From assembly GCF_020169415.1 (NCBI RefSeq), contig NZ_JAIULG010000018.1, positions 1 through 64,000 on the forward strand: a stretch of 64,000 bases of DNA. The letters are read 5' to 3'. This document shows, piece after piece, positions 1 to 7,762 of the stretch. Made by a program: the position numbers and the translations under genes. The notes below the pieces were generated by a model that saw nothing but the letters and a program-made list of their open reading frames with translations, searched no databases and was not told where the DNA came from. The DNA is from Tsukamurella sp. M9C. GTDB taxonomy: Bacteria; Actinomycetota; Actinomycetes; Mycobacteriales; Mycobacteriaceae. The first letter of the stretch is position 1. Each line of letters starts with the position of its first letter.

Positions 1-1
1 G

Positions 2-1018
2 CTCTGGTCCCTCGACCGCGACCCGCCCGCCCTGCTCGTCCCGGGCGCGCGCGTGCGGTTCACCGCGATCCGCGCGCGCATCGAGGTCCCGGTGGGGACG
101 CCGCCGCGCCCGCCCGCGCCGCGCGCGGGCCGGGGGCTCGTCGTGCGGGAGACGGGGCTGCAGAGCCTCGTCGAGGACCTCGGGCGGCCGGGGCGCGCCG
201 CGATCGGCGTCACCCGGTCGGGCGCCGCGGATCGCGGTGCGCTGCGGCAGGCCAATCGGCTCGTGGGCAACCCCGCCGGGGCCGCGGGGATCGAGAACGC
301 CGGGGGCGGGATGGAACTCGTCGCCGCGGGGGAACAGGTGGTCGCCGTGACCGGCGCTGAGGCCGCTCTCGTCGTCGAATCGCCGGACGGGCGATGGCGC
401 ACCGTCGAGCGCGGTCGTCCCTTCGCTCTCGACGACGGTGACCTCCTCGAGGTCGGCCCGGTGACGGCGGGCCTGCGCGTCGTCGTCGCCGTGCGGGGCG
501 GTGTCGACGTCCCCGCGGTACTCGGCAGCCGCAGCACGGACGTCCTCGCGCACCTCGGGCCCGCGCCGGTCGCCGCCGGCGACGTGCTGCCCGTCGGCCG
601 CGCGCCGCGCACCGTCGTCGGGGAGCCCGAAGCGCTGCCCACCCTCCCGGACGGGAGCAGCCCGACGGTGCTCGACGTTGTTCCCGGGCCCGACGCGGAC
701 CTGTTCCCCGACGGCGCCTGGGCGCACCTTCTCGACGAGTCGTGGGAGGTCACGCCGCAGAGCGACCGTGTTGGCGTCCGGCTCGCCGGTACACCGCTCG
801 CGCGCGCCGACGGCGAGGTGCAGAGTCAGGCGCTCGTGCCCGGCGCGATCCAGGTCCCTCCGTCCGGCGAGCCGGTCGTCTTCGTCGTCGACCACCCGAC
901 GACCGGCGGCTATCCGGTACTCGCCGTCGTGGCGGAGCACCACCTGGACCGGCTCGCGCAGCTGCCGCTCGGATCGTCGGTGCGGTTCGCGGCGACGGAC
1001 GCGACGTCCGATGGGTGA
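2..1018 (+). CDS. PxpB-PxpC fusion (5-oxoprolinase / urea-amidolyase family), 5' end missing
   Basis: The reading frame is open from base 2, so the gene starts before the window. The first 20 or so residues (LWSLDRDPPALL, then PGARVRF) look like the C-terminus of PxpB/KipI. A proline/arginine linker follows, then a biotin-dependent-carboxylase-like PxpC/KipA domain (ETGLQSLVEDLGRPG near its start, GGYPVLAVV near its end). PxpA-PxpB-PxpC of other bacteria form the ATP-dependent 5-oxoprolinase that opens pyroglutamate to glutamate; here PxpB and PxpC seem to be one chain. The frame ends at TGA 1016-1018. The fusion is inferred from frame continuity only, because most of the PxpB part lies outside. 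A urea-carboxylase-associated relative is the main alternative. Confidence 0.8.
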   Translation, partial: LWSLDRDPPALLVPGARVRFTAIRARIEVPVGTPPRPPAPRAGRGLVVRETGLQSLVEDLGRPGRAAIGVTRSGAADRGALRQANRLVGNPAGAAGIENAGGGMELVAAGEQVVAVTGAEAALVVESPDGRWRTVERGRPFALDDGDLLEVGPVTAGLRVVVAVRGGVDVPAVLGSRSTDVLAHLGPAPVAAGDVLPVGRAPRTVVGEPEALPTLPDGSSPTVLDVVPGPDADLFPDGAWAHLLDESWEVTPQSDRVGVRLAGTPLARADGEVQSQALVPGAIQVPPSGEPVVFVVDHPTTGGYPVLAVVAEHHLDRLAQLPLGSSVRFAATDATSDG

Positions 1019-1118
1019 GTGAAAGCGCCGGTCCGCAGCGCCGGGATGTGGTTACGTCGGGTCACGAGCGGTTCCGGAAGCACCGCTCGGTCGACTCGGA
1101 GCACCACCGGAAGGACCC

Positions 1119-1820
1119 ATGAGGAAAAACGCAGCTCGACGGACCATCGGCGTCGTCGCAGGCCTCGCGGCCGCAACCCTGATCGCTGCGGGGTGCGGGA
1201 ACAGCGGCCCGAGCGAGGACGTGGCCGCCACCTCGGCGGCGGTGGCGTCGACGACGTCCGCAGCGGCGGCGTCCGGCGGGGCGTCGACAGGGCCGTCCGC
1301 GGCGTCGTCCTCCGCCGCGGCGTCCCGCGCCTCCACTGTGGCCGGCTCCTCGGCGAAGGCTCAGCCCGGCGCGGTGAAGGTCAAGGGGGCCGACGGCAGC
1401 GAGGTGACGCTGACCGGCCCGATCGCCGCGAAGTACTCGGCCGCGACGCAGGCGCAGCGCACCGCGCTGGGCGTGGTCCTGACGGGCGATCACAACGCCG
1501 GGACCCGCGACAGCGGCGTGATCTTCCAGCAGTTCAAGGGCGGCGTCATCACCGCGAAGAACGCCGCCGCCGGCACCCCCGCATACATCACCTGGGGCCG
1601 GATCCGGGACGCGTGGAACATCGAGCGCGGCCCGGACGGCACGCCCTCCCCGAGCGGGGCGAACGGTTCCGCGGGGCCGCTGGGCGCCGTGACCAGCGAC
1701 GAGACCACGTCGGGCGCGGTCAAGCAGACCACTTTCGAACACGGGAAGATCACCTTCAACACCCAGACCAAGAAGGTCGAGGTCACCGTCAACGGCAAGG
1801 TGGTCCCGGCCGGGCTGTAG
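1119..1820 (+). CDS. LGFP-repeat lipoprotein
   Basis: A 233-residue exported lipoprotein. Residues 1-26 form a signal peptide with lipobox AAGC and acylated Cys26. Residues 27-80 are a Ser/Ala/Thr-rich linker. The C-terminal half carries two LGFP-like repeats (GVVLTGDHNAGTRDSGVIFQ and PLGAVTSDETTSG), each followed by a short F..G.IT stretch, as in PF08310. LGFP repeats occur in mycolic-acid bacteria, often on envelope proteins, and may anchor proteins to the cell wall; that role is inferred for this one. The ATG at 1119 has a purine-rich GGAAGGACC just upstream. It stands alone, about 100 bp after the PxpB-PxpC gene. Confidence 0.75.
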   Translation: MRKNAARRTIGVVAGLAAATLIAAGCGNSGPSEDVAATSAAVASTTSAAAASGGASTGPSAASSSAAASRASTVAGSSAKAQPGAVKVKGADGSEVTLTGPIAAKYSAATQAQRTALGVVLTGDHNAGTRDSGVIFQQFKGGVITAKNAAAGTPAYITWGRIRDAWNIERGPDGTPSPSGANGSAGPLGAVTSDETTSGAVKQTTFEHGKITFNTQTKKVEVTVNGKVVPAGL

Positions 1821-1841
1821 GAGGCGCCGGCGCCGACGTGC

Positions 1842-2498
1842 TCAGCGGGCCAGGACGCCGGTCGCGAGCCGCTCGGCCGTCTCGGCGACGGTGCGCCGCC
1901 ACGTCGCGGGATCGACGGCGCGCGTCCCGGATCCGCCCGCGAAGGCGCTGGAGACGACGAGGTCGGGTTCGAGGCCGCCGAGCACCTCCAGGCTGGCGAG
2001 CAACTGCTCCCCGTCGCTCATGCCGGGGATGTAACCGGCGTTCCACCGCCCGTCCGCGCCCCGGTACAGGGTGTCGCCGGTGAACAGGTAGCGCGCACCG
2101 TCGGACCCGGTGACGACGAAGGACGTGCTCCCGGGCGTGTGCCCGGGGGTCGGGATGATCTCGACGCCGTTCGCGTCGACGGTCCGCTCGGCGAGGAGGA
2201 CGCCCGGGGTGGCGTGCTCGGCGATGCCGTCGAGGTCCCGCTCCGGCGCGTGCAGGACGACGCCGAAGCGCTCGGCGATCGCGCCCAGCATCGGGCCCGC
2301 CTCGTCCTGGTGGCTGAGGTACTGGTGGGCGACGCCGCCGCGCTCGGCGATGTCTCCGAAGTCGGCGTCGTCGCCGGGGGAGTAGAACAGGACGTTCCCG
2401 CCGGTCCGGGGCGTCCAGAGGTAGGCGTGGGTCGTGAGTCCCGGGAACGGGGAGTAGGTCGGGGTCTCGAGCAGGTCGGGCCGGATCGTGGTGAGCAT
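1842..2498 (-). CDS. MBL-fold hydrolase with degenerate metal site
   Basis: 218 residues with metallo-beta-lactamase-fold landmarks: PTPGHTPGS (third metal-site His) and FTGDTLYRG in the second half. The usual HxHxDH motif is replaced by SHQDEAG, so the canonical first metal site is not intact. The nearest relatives by pattern are hydroxyacylglutathione-hydrolase-like proteins. It lies 49 bp downstream of the DUF998 gene on the same strand and is probably co-transcribed with it. Fold assignment is fairly sure; activity and substrate are unknown and may have been lost or changed. Confidence 0.7.
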   Translation of the reverse strand: MLTTIRPDLLETPTYSPFPGLTTHAYLWTPRTGGNVLFYSPGDDADFGDIAERGGVAHQYLSHQDEAGPMLGAIAERFGVVLHAPERDLDGIAEHATPGVLLAERTVDANGVEIIPTPGHTPGSTSFVVTGSDGARYLFTGDTLYRGADGRWNAGYIPGMSDGEQLLASLEVLGGLEPDLVVSSAFAGGSGTRAVDPATWRRTVAETAERLATGVLAR

Positions 2499-2547
2499 CG
2501 GATGTCCTCTCGTCGGGTGTCTTCGACGCTAGGACCTCAATAATGAT

Positions 2548-3300
2548 TCAGGTCAAGGCCGGTTCCGGCGTCGGGCGTAGGAGCGCCCGCCACGCGGTCA
2601 TGAGCAGGGCGATCCCCAGGGCGCAGCGCCACCACAGGAACGGGTCGATCGCCGCCCGCTCCGTGCCGCCCGCGCCGAGGGGGTTCGCCCACGGGATGAT
2701 CAGGGCGGCCAGCCCGGAGACCGCGATGCAGGCGACTGTGATCGCGGCGACCCGGGCGCGCGAACGGAGCAGCAGGAGTGCGGCGAGCGTCATCAGCGCC
2801 ATCCCGGTCACGTGCTCGACGTACGCCGCGATCGGATGGACGATGATGCGCGACTGCGGCCCGCCCGGGAACTCGCCCGCGCTCCCGGGGAAGAGGCCCA
2901 CGCATGCCAGTGCGACGCCGTTGACCGTCGCGAGGGCGACGGCGGCGGTGTCCCAGCGGCGGGGGAGGAGCGGGCCCAGTGCGATCGCGGCCGCGATTCC
3001 GAGCGCGCCGACCGCCACGAACGTGATGTTCATGAGCGGGTGCCAGGGCGAGCAGACGAAGCGGTCCGAGACCGCCAGGCCGCCGTCGCGGCTGAGGTCG
3101 CCGAGGCACTCGGGAACGCCCAGGTCGCTGATCATGTTGTGGGACCAGCTGTACGGGCGGGCCCACTGTCGCGCGACGATCAGCTCGGCGAGGAAGTAGA
3201 TCAGCGTGGCGGTCAGTAGTGCTCCGGCCAGCACGGTGCGCCGTGTGCTCAGCGCGTCGACCGGCCGGGCCTGAGGGAGTGCTTCGATCGTTAGCTGCAT
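2548..3300 (-). CDS. DUF998 integral membrane protein
   Basis: 250 residues with about six hydrophobic helices (first near residues 25-42, last near 225-240). The loop YSWSHNMISDLGVPEC and the later GLFPGSAGEFPGG are typical of DUF998 (PF06197), a family of unknown function. It is the first gene of a likely two-gene unit with the downstream MBL-fold gene. The ATG at 3300 faces away from the small SAP/Rho-N-type gene at 3372; only about 70 bp separate the two starts, so the promoters must lie there. Family membership is good; function is not known. Confidence 0.75.
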   Translation of the reverse strand: MQLTIEALPQARPVDALSTRRTVLAGALLTATLIYFLAELIVARQWARPYSWSHNMISDLGVPECLGDLSRDGGLAVSDRFVCSPWHPLMNITFVAVGALGIAAAIALGPLLPRRWDTAAVALATVNGVALACVGLFPGSAGEFPGGPQSRIIVHPIAAYVEHVTGMALMTLAALLLLRSRARVAAITVACIAVSGLAALIIPWANPLGAGGTERAAIDPFLWWRCALGIALLMTAWRALLRPTPEPALT

Positions 3301-3371
3301 TCAGTATGTCTACGCGAACTCGGCGCTGCACGCTGTGGTGTGCATCTCGCTCGCGGCGTACGGTCGGAAGC

Positions 3372-3641
3372 ATGGCGAAGAAGAACCCGGGGCCGTCCGT
3401 GAAGGACGGTGAACTGTACGAAGAGCTCCGCGACAAGGGGGACTCGAAGGAGAAGGCGGCGCGGATCGCGAACGCCGCCGCGAACCGGGGTCGGTCCGCG
3501 GTCGGCGCCGCCGGCGGTCGCTCTCGCCCCTACGAGGAGTGGACCGTCGAGGAACTCAGGGCGAGGGCGAAGGAGCTCGGCCTCTCGGGCTACTCGTCGA
3601 AGCGCAAGGCGTCCCTGATCGCAGACCTGCGCGACCACTGA
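3372..3641 (+). CDS. Small Rho-N/SAP-like nucleic-acid-binding protein
   Basis: 89 residues, very basic at the N-terminus (MAKKNPGPSVKDGE). A helix-rich middle (ELYEELRDKGDSKEKAARIA) is followed by a C-terminal EWTVEELRARAKELGLSG segment that matches the Rho termination factor N-terminal / SAP-like fold. Such small proteins (DUF7218-like) are common in actinobacteria and are thought to bind nucleic acid. The ATG at 3372 was chosen over upstream in-frame starts because homologues begin MAKKxPGPSVK. It is monocistronic and divergent from the DUF998 gene. Confidence 0.7.
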   Translation: MAKKNPGPSVKDGELYEELRDKGDSKEKAARIANAAANRGRSAVGAAGGRSRPYEEWTVEELRARAKELGLSGYSSKRKASLIADLRDH

Positions 3642-3663
3642 GAGCCGCGGCCCTCAGCGCCGA

Positions 3664-4533
3664 TCACTCGGCCGTCGCGGGCTCCGCCGCCCGGCCGGCG
3701 CGCGATCGGACGTCGAGCGCGAGGACCAGCTCGACGACCGGGCGATGATGGGCGGTGATCACGTCGAGGACGGGGTTGATGAGCCCGCGCAGGAGGCTGT
3801 AGCCGGTCCAGCGGGCGGGCGCGATCGTTCGCGCGGCCCGGCGCTCGATTCCGCGGACGGTACTCTCCCCGGCCTGCTCCGGCGTGATCCGGGCGGTCAG
3901 GAACGAGGGCAGCAGGTCGGTCACCGCGGAGGCGAGCGGATCCTCGTCGAATCCGACCTTGACCATGTGGGTGTCGACGAAGCCGTAGTAGACGACGCCG
4001 GCCGTCGCGCCGTAGGGCGCGAGCTCGACGCGCAGCGCGCGCCCGAGCTGCTCGACGCCGGCCTTCGCCACCGCGTAGGGGGAGACGCCGACGCCGTTGA
4101 CGAAGGCGTACACCGAGGACGTGAGCAGGAGGTGTCCGCCGGTCTTCAGGACGTGCGGCATCGCGGCCAGCACCGTGTTGTAGACGCCGTGCAGGTTGAC
4201 GGCGAGCACCCGGTCGAACTCCTCGGGGGCCATGCCCTGCACCGTCGCCCCGCGCGGTGCGATGCCCGCGTTCGCGACCACCACGTCGATCGCGCCGAAG
4301 CGATCGGCGACGGCCGTGAACGCGTCGGCGAGCCCGGCGCGGTCGGTGACGTCGGCCGCGAGGCCGATCGCGCCGTCGCCGATCTCAGCGGCGGCGGCGT
4401 CGACGTCCTCCTGTCGGAGGTCGAGCACGGCGACCCGGGCGCCGCGCGCCGCGGCGGCTTTCGCGGTCCCGAGGCCGATGCCGCGCGCGGCTCCGGTGAT
4501 GACGACGGTCCGGCCGGCGAGGTCGAGGTTCAT
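3664..4533 (-). CDS. Short-chain dehydrogenase/reductase
   Basis: 289 residues, classical SDR. The cofactor motif TGAARGIG is at residues 13-20 and NAG at 88-90. The catalytic residues Ser139/140, Tyr153 and Lys157 sit in TSS and YAVAK. The C-terminal 60 residues are longer than usual for the family. The gene lies 26 bp downstream of a flavin monooxygenase on the same strand and is very probably co-transcribed with it, so the pair could interconvert an alcohol and ketone and then oxygenate the ketone. The substrate is unknown. The start ATG follows a GGAGAACC-type ribosome site. Confidence 0.85.
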   Translation of the reverse strand: MNLDLAGRTVVITGAARGIGLGTAKAAAARGARVAVLDLRQEDVDAAAAEIGDGAIGLAADVTDRAGLADAFTAVADRFGAIDVVVANAGIAPRGATVQGMAPEEFDRVLAVNLHGVYNTVLAAMPHVLKTGGHLLLTSSVYAFVNGVGVSPYAVAKAGVEQLGRALRVELAPYGATAGVVYYGFVDTHMVKVGFDEDPLASAVTDLLPSFLTARITPEQAGESTVRGIERRAARTIAPARWTGYSLLRGLINPVLDVITAHHRPVVELVLALDVRSRAGRAAEPATAE

Positions 4534-4559
4534 GTGCGGTTCTCCTTGGTGGTGGTTCG

Positions 4560-6059
4560 TCAGCCCGCGAAGGCGTAGTCGGTGAGGGGGAAGCGGCGAC
4601 TGTGCCACGCCGCCTCGACGGTCGTGGAGGCCCGGAACGGGACGTCGCCCTGCTTGGTGAAGTAGTAGCTGTTGGCGCCCGCGCAGCTGGGATTCGAGAA
4701 CACCTGCAGCGGTCCGCGGGCCAGGATCGAGTTCATGTACGACTCCTGGGCGGCCGTCGTGACCTCGGCGGTGGTCGCGGCGCGGCGCCGGGCCTCTTCG
4801 AGCACCCGGACGATGTGCGCGGCGCTGTTCTCGACCAGGGTGAAGAACGAGGATCCGTTGTACCCGTAGGGCCCGAAGACGGTGAAGAAGTTCGGGAAGC
4901 CCGCCGTCGCGACGCCCTGGTACGAGTGGAATCGTCCCTCTTCCCAGTGCTCGGCGAGGTCGGTGCCGTCGGCGGCGGTCAGCCGGTACGTCGGGAGCGC
5001 GTCGCGGTCGGTGACCTTGAAGCCGGTCGCGAGGATGAGCACGTCGAGCGGGTGCTCCACGCCGTCGGCGGTGCGGATCCCGGCTGGCGTGACGGCCTCG
5101 ATCGACGTGGTCTCGAGCACGACGTTCTCGCGGTTGAAGGTCGAGAGGTACGAGTTGTGGAAGCTCGGCCGCTTGCAGCCGAGCGCGTAGGTGGGCGTGA
5201 GCTTCTCGCGCGTCGCGGGATCGGAGACCTGCGTCCGGATGTAGTTGCGCGCCGCGACCTCGAGGACGTCGGTGCCGGGGATCCACTTGTGGAAGTGGGC
5301 GAGTACGGGGAAGGTGGCCTCCACGAACGCTTGGCTGGCGAGCCGGGCCGCCTGCCGGACGCCGGGGATCGCGGCCAGGCCGGTGCGGCCGACGCGGCCG
5401 AGCGGGAAGTCGGGCTTGGGGAGGCACCAGATCGGGGTGCGCTGGAAGACGGTGAGTCGCTCGGTCGCGGGGGCGATCTCGGGAATGACCTGCACGGCGG
5501 TGGCACCGGTGCCGATGATGCCGACACGCTTGCCCGCCGTCGTGACGTCGTGGTTCCACCGGCTCGTGTGCATCGTCTCGCCCTCGAAGGAGTCGATGCC
5601 GTCGATCTCGGGGAGCTTCGGCTGGCTCAGCGGGCCGCCCGCGTGGATCAGCCAGCGGGCCGTGATCTCGCCCGTGCTGGTCGCGATCGTCCAGCGAGCG
5701 GTCGCCTCGTCGAAGGACGCGGCATGGACGCGCGTGCCGAACCGGAGGCGCGGCGCGAGGTCGTACTCGTCGACGATCTGCTCGGCGTAGGCGCGCAGTT
5801 CCCGTCCGGGCGCGTAGCTGCGCGACCACGTCGAGCGCTGCGCGAAGGAGAACTGGTAGCTGAACGACGGGATGTCGACGGCGACGCCGGGGTAGGTGTT
5901 CCAGTGCCACGTGCCGCCGGGACCCGCGGCATCGTCGACGAGGAGCACGTCGTCGAATCCCGCCCGGGTCAGGGCGATCGCGGTGCCGAGGCCGGAGAAC
6001 CCGGCGCCGACGATGACGACCTCGTGGTGCGGAGCGAGGGGGAGCGGTGCATCGGGCAC
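4560..6059 (-). CDS. Baeyer-Villiger-type flavin monooxygenase
   Basis: 499 residues with the FAD site GAGFSG (18-23), the BVMO fingerprint F158-x-G-x3-H164-x3-W168, and the second Rossmann motif GTGATA (183-188) for NADPH. These proteins insert oxygen next to ketones or oxidise heteroatoms using FAD, NADPH and O2. The gene heads an apparent operon with the SDR and is divergent from a TetR regulator. The 66-bp shared intergenic region holds a 30-bp palindrome that is the obvious operator. Regulation by that TetR is inferred from layout. The substrate is unknown. Confidence 0.85.
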   Translation of the reverse strand: MPDAPLPLAPHHEVVIVGAGFSGLGTAIALTRAGFDDVLLVDDAAGPGGTWHWNTYPGVAVDIPSFSYQFSFAQRSTWSRSYAPGRELRAYAEQIVDEYDLAPRLRFGTRVHAASFDEATARWTIATSTGEITARWLIHAGGPLSQPKLPEIDGIDSFEGETMHTSRWNHDVTTAGKRVGIIGTGATAVQVIPEIAPATERLTVFQRTPIWCLPKPDFPLGRVGRTGLAAIPGVRQAARLASQAFVEATFPVLAHFHKWIPGTDVLEVAARNYIRTQVSDPATREKLTPTYALGCKRPSFHNSYLSTFNRENVVLETTSIEAVTPAGIRTADGVEHPLDVLILATGFKVTDRDALPTYRLTAADGTDLAEHWEEGRFHSYQGVATAGFPNFFTVFGPYGYNGSSFFTLVENSAAHIVRVLEEARRRAATTAEVTTAAQESYMNSILARGPLQVFSNPSCAGANSYYFTKQGDVPFRASTTVEAAWHSRRFPLTDYAFAG

Positions 6060-6078
6060 GTCGGACGCCTCATTTCAG

Positions 6079-6108
6079 ATACAGTCAGTATTCGAATACG
6101 GACTGTAT
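6079..6108. promoter_or_regulatory. 30-bp palindromic TetR operator
   Basis: Arms ATACAGTC (6079-6086) and GACTGTAT (6101-6108) enclose the perfect 12-bp palindrome GTATTCGAATAC (6088-6099). Only the 6087/6100 pair is mismatched. The site lies 17 bp before the tetR start and 19 bp before the monooxygenase start, so one bound TetR dimer pair could block both promoters. Its AT-rich composition contrasts with the surroundings. Confidence 0.8.
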
Positions 6109-6125
6109 CCCGATAGGATGGCCGG

Positions 6126-6719
6126 ATGCAACGATTGTCGAGAGCGGAGGCTCAGGTCCGGACGCGCGAGCTGATCGTGGCGTCGGCGACCGAACTGTTC
6201 CTCCGCGACGGGTTCACGGCGACCTCGCTGGAGGCGGTCGCGGCCCACGCCGGGTTCACCCGGGGCGCGGTGTACTCGAACTTCGCGGGCAAGGTCGCGC
6301 TGGGGAGTGCAGTGATCGACGCGCTGTACGAGCGCGAGACCGACCGGGTTCTGGCGCTGGCCGAGGCCGCGCGGGCCGACGGGCTCGCCGCGGTGATCGC
6401 CTCCGTCGACGCGTGGGGGCGGACGATCGTGGGGGACCGGGCGTGGTTCCGGCTCGAGATGGCGGTCGCCGCGACCAATGCGGAGGACGGTGGCCAGATG
6501 GCGGCGACGGCGTCGCGCTACGAGCGCATCCGCGCGGCGACCGCGACGCTGGTCAAAGAGCTGGAGGCCGCGCACGGGTTGGAGCTCCCGGTGGACGCCG
6601 AGACCTTGGCTCTCGGGCTGTTCAGCCTGATCCTCGGGCTCGGCATGCAGCGCGCGACCGATCCGTCGGTGTCGACGGACGTCGTGGCGGTCTTCGTTCA
6701 GCGGCTGCTGGGGGAATAG
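6126..6719 (+). CDS. TetR-family regulator of the monooxygenase/SDR operon
   Basis: 197 residues. The N-terminal HTH (SLEAVAAHAGFTRGAVYSNF, about residues 34-53) is typical TetR; the rest is a helical ligand domain. It is divergent from the monooxygenase, with the 30-bp palindrome between them, so local autorepression and repression of the monooxygenase-SDR pair is likely. The 3' end overlaps the convergent DHFR-like gene by 22 bp, which is unusual for unrelated genes. Ligand unknown; the monooxygenase substrate or product is the natural candidate. Confidence 0.85.
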   Translation: MQRLSRAEAQVRTRELIVASATELFLRDGFTATSLEAVAAHAGFTRGAVYSNFAGKVALGSAVIDALYERETDRVLALAEAARADGLAAVIASVDAWGRTIVGDRAWFRLEMAVAATNAEDGGQMAATASRYERIRAATATLVKELEAAHGLELPVDAETLALGLFSLILGLGMQRATDPSVSTDVVAVFVQRLLGE

Positions 6720-7261
6720 CGGAGGAGGACGACGCCGCTGTCGAAGCGCCGCTGGTCGAGCAGATCCAGGCCGACGCGCATCCCGGTGGGGAGTCCGGGC
6801 TTGCCGCCGCCCACGACGATCGGCAGGACGTACAGCTGCACCTCGTCGATCAGGCCGGCCGCGAACGCCTGGGCGGCGAGGTCGGCGCCGCCGATGAGGA
6901 GGTCACGGTCGGCGGCGGCCTTCAGCGCGCGCACCTGCTCGGCATCGAAGGCCCGCTCGATCCGGGTGTTCGCGGTCGACGGTGCCGTCAGGCTCGTCGA
7001 GTAGACGAACTTGGCCGGCGCCTGCCAGGCCGTAGCGAACGCGGCCGCCGCGGGGGACCGTCCGGCGAGCGCGGGATCGGTCTCCCAGACCGCCATCATC
7101 TCGTAGAGGCGCCGCCCGTAGAGCAGCGTGCCGGCGGACCGCATCAGCTCGGTGTGCGCGGCGAAGACGTCGTCGTCGCCGGGTAGCCAGTCGAAGCGGC
7201 CGTCCGCGTCCTCGATGTAGCCGTCGAGCGAGACGTTCGTCGGATAGATCAATTCGGCCAT
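6698..7261 (-). CDS. Dihydrofolate-reductase-like (RibD C-terminal) protein
   Basis: 187 residues of the DHFR-like RibD-C family: start MAELIYPTNVSLDGYIED, middle LLYGRRLYEMM, and DLLIGGADLAAQAF near residues 125-138. Relatives bind NADPH, but most, including this type, have no proven folate role. It converges on tetR with a 22-bp overlap of coding ends. The ATG at 7261 is chosen because homologues begin near it and the upstream extension is Arg/Pro-rich shadow sequence. Family call good, reaction unknown. Confidence 0.8.
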   Translation of the reverse strand: MAELIYPTNVSLDGYIEDADGRFDWLPGDDDVFAAHTELMRSAGTLLYGRRLYEMMAVWETDPALAGRSPAAAAFATAWQAPAKFVYSTSLTAPSTANTRIERAFDAEQVRALKAAADRDLLIGGADLAAQAFAAGLIDEVQLYVLPIVVGGGKPGLPTGMRVGLDLLDQRRFDSGVVLLRYSPSSR

Positions 7262-7313
7262 GTGCCGCCTCCGTATCGTCGTGGGCCGTGTGTCCGCGTG
7301 GCGAGTCGACGGG

Positions 7314-7667
7314 CTAGCAGCAGGTAGCGAGGACGCCGCGGAGGGCCTCGAGCGCTCCGGCTTCCGCACGGTGAAAGACGTTGATGCCGCGACGTTCCGA
7401 GCTGACCAGCCCGGCCTTCTTGAGTTGGCCGAGGTGGTGGCTGACGGTCGCCGGAGACAGGTTCACGAGGTCGGCGAGGTCGCCCGTGCTCACGGCGCCC
7501 GGACGGGCGCCCATGAGGATCGAGATCAATTGGATCCGCGCGGGGTCGGCGAGTGCCTTGAGGCGCAGAGCCAGCTCGAGCGCCGCATCGGCGTCCATCG
7601 CCCCGGCGGCCAGCGGGGCGCAGCAGATGGGGGTGCTGATGTCGACCACGGGGAGCGTCTTGGGCAT
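7314..7667 (-). CDS. arsR: ArsR-family As(III)/metal sensor with N- and C-terminal Cys pairs
   Basis: 117 residues with a winged helix (LSPATVSHHLGQLKKAGLVS, about residues 69-88). Cysteines occur only as Cys15-Cys16 near the start and Cys116-Cys117 at the very end. Corynebacterium glutamicum ArsR is known to use adjacent N-terminal cysteines plus one from the other subunit; here the third ligand would have to come from the C-terminal pair. It is divergent from the ArsI gene over a 95-bp region with a perfect 14-bp palindrome. The sensor role is strong by context; As(III) versus Cd/Pb cannot be settled from sequence. Confidence 0.85.
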   Translation of the reverse strand: MPKTLPVVDISTPICCAPLAAGAMDADAALELALRLKALADPARIQLISILMGARPGAVSTGDLADLVNLSPATVSHHLGQLKKAGLVSSERRGINVFHRAEAGALEALRGVLATCC

Positions 7668-7688
7668 ACGCCCTAATCTACCTACTCG

Positions 7689-7702
7689 TTGACATATGTC
7701 AA
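7689..7702. promoter_or_regulatory. ArsR operator TTGACATATGTCAA
   Basis: A perfect 14-bp palindrome in the arsR-arsI intergenic region, 22 bp before the arsR start and 60 bp before the arsI start. ArsR/SmtB proteins bind AT-rich dyads of this kind. A looser ATGTATGTCGAAT element at about 7736 may be a second half-site. Confidence 0.7.
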
Positions 7703-7762
7703 AGGGTCGTCTAGAACTGAACGCGCAACAGTTAGATGTATGTCGAATTATCGGAGGTTCTC

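Noticed and set aside
4602-6116. 504-residue frame antisense to the Baeyer-Villiger monooxygenase
   Set aside because: Arg/Gly/Asp-rich composition typical of shadow frames in GC-rich DNA; the other strand has complete cofactor motifs.
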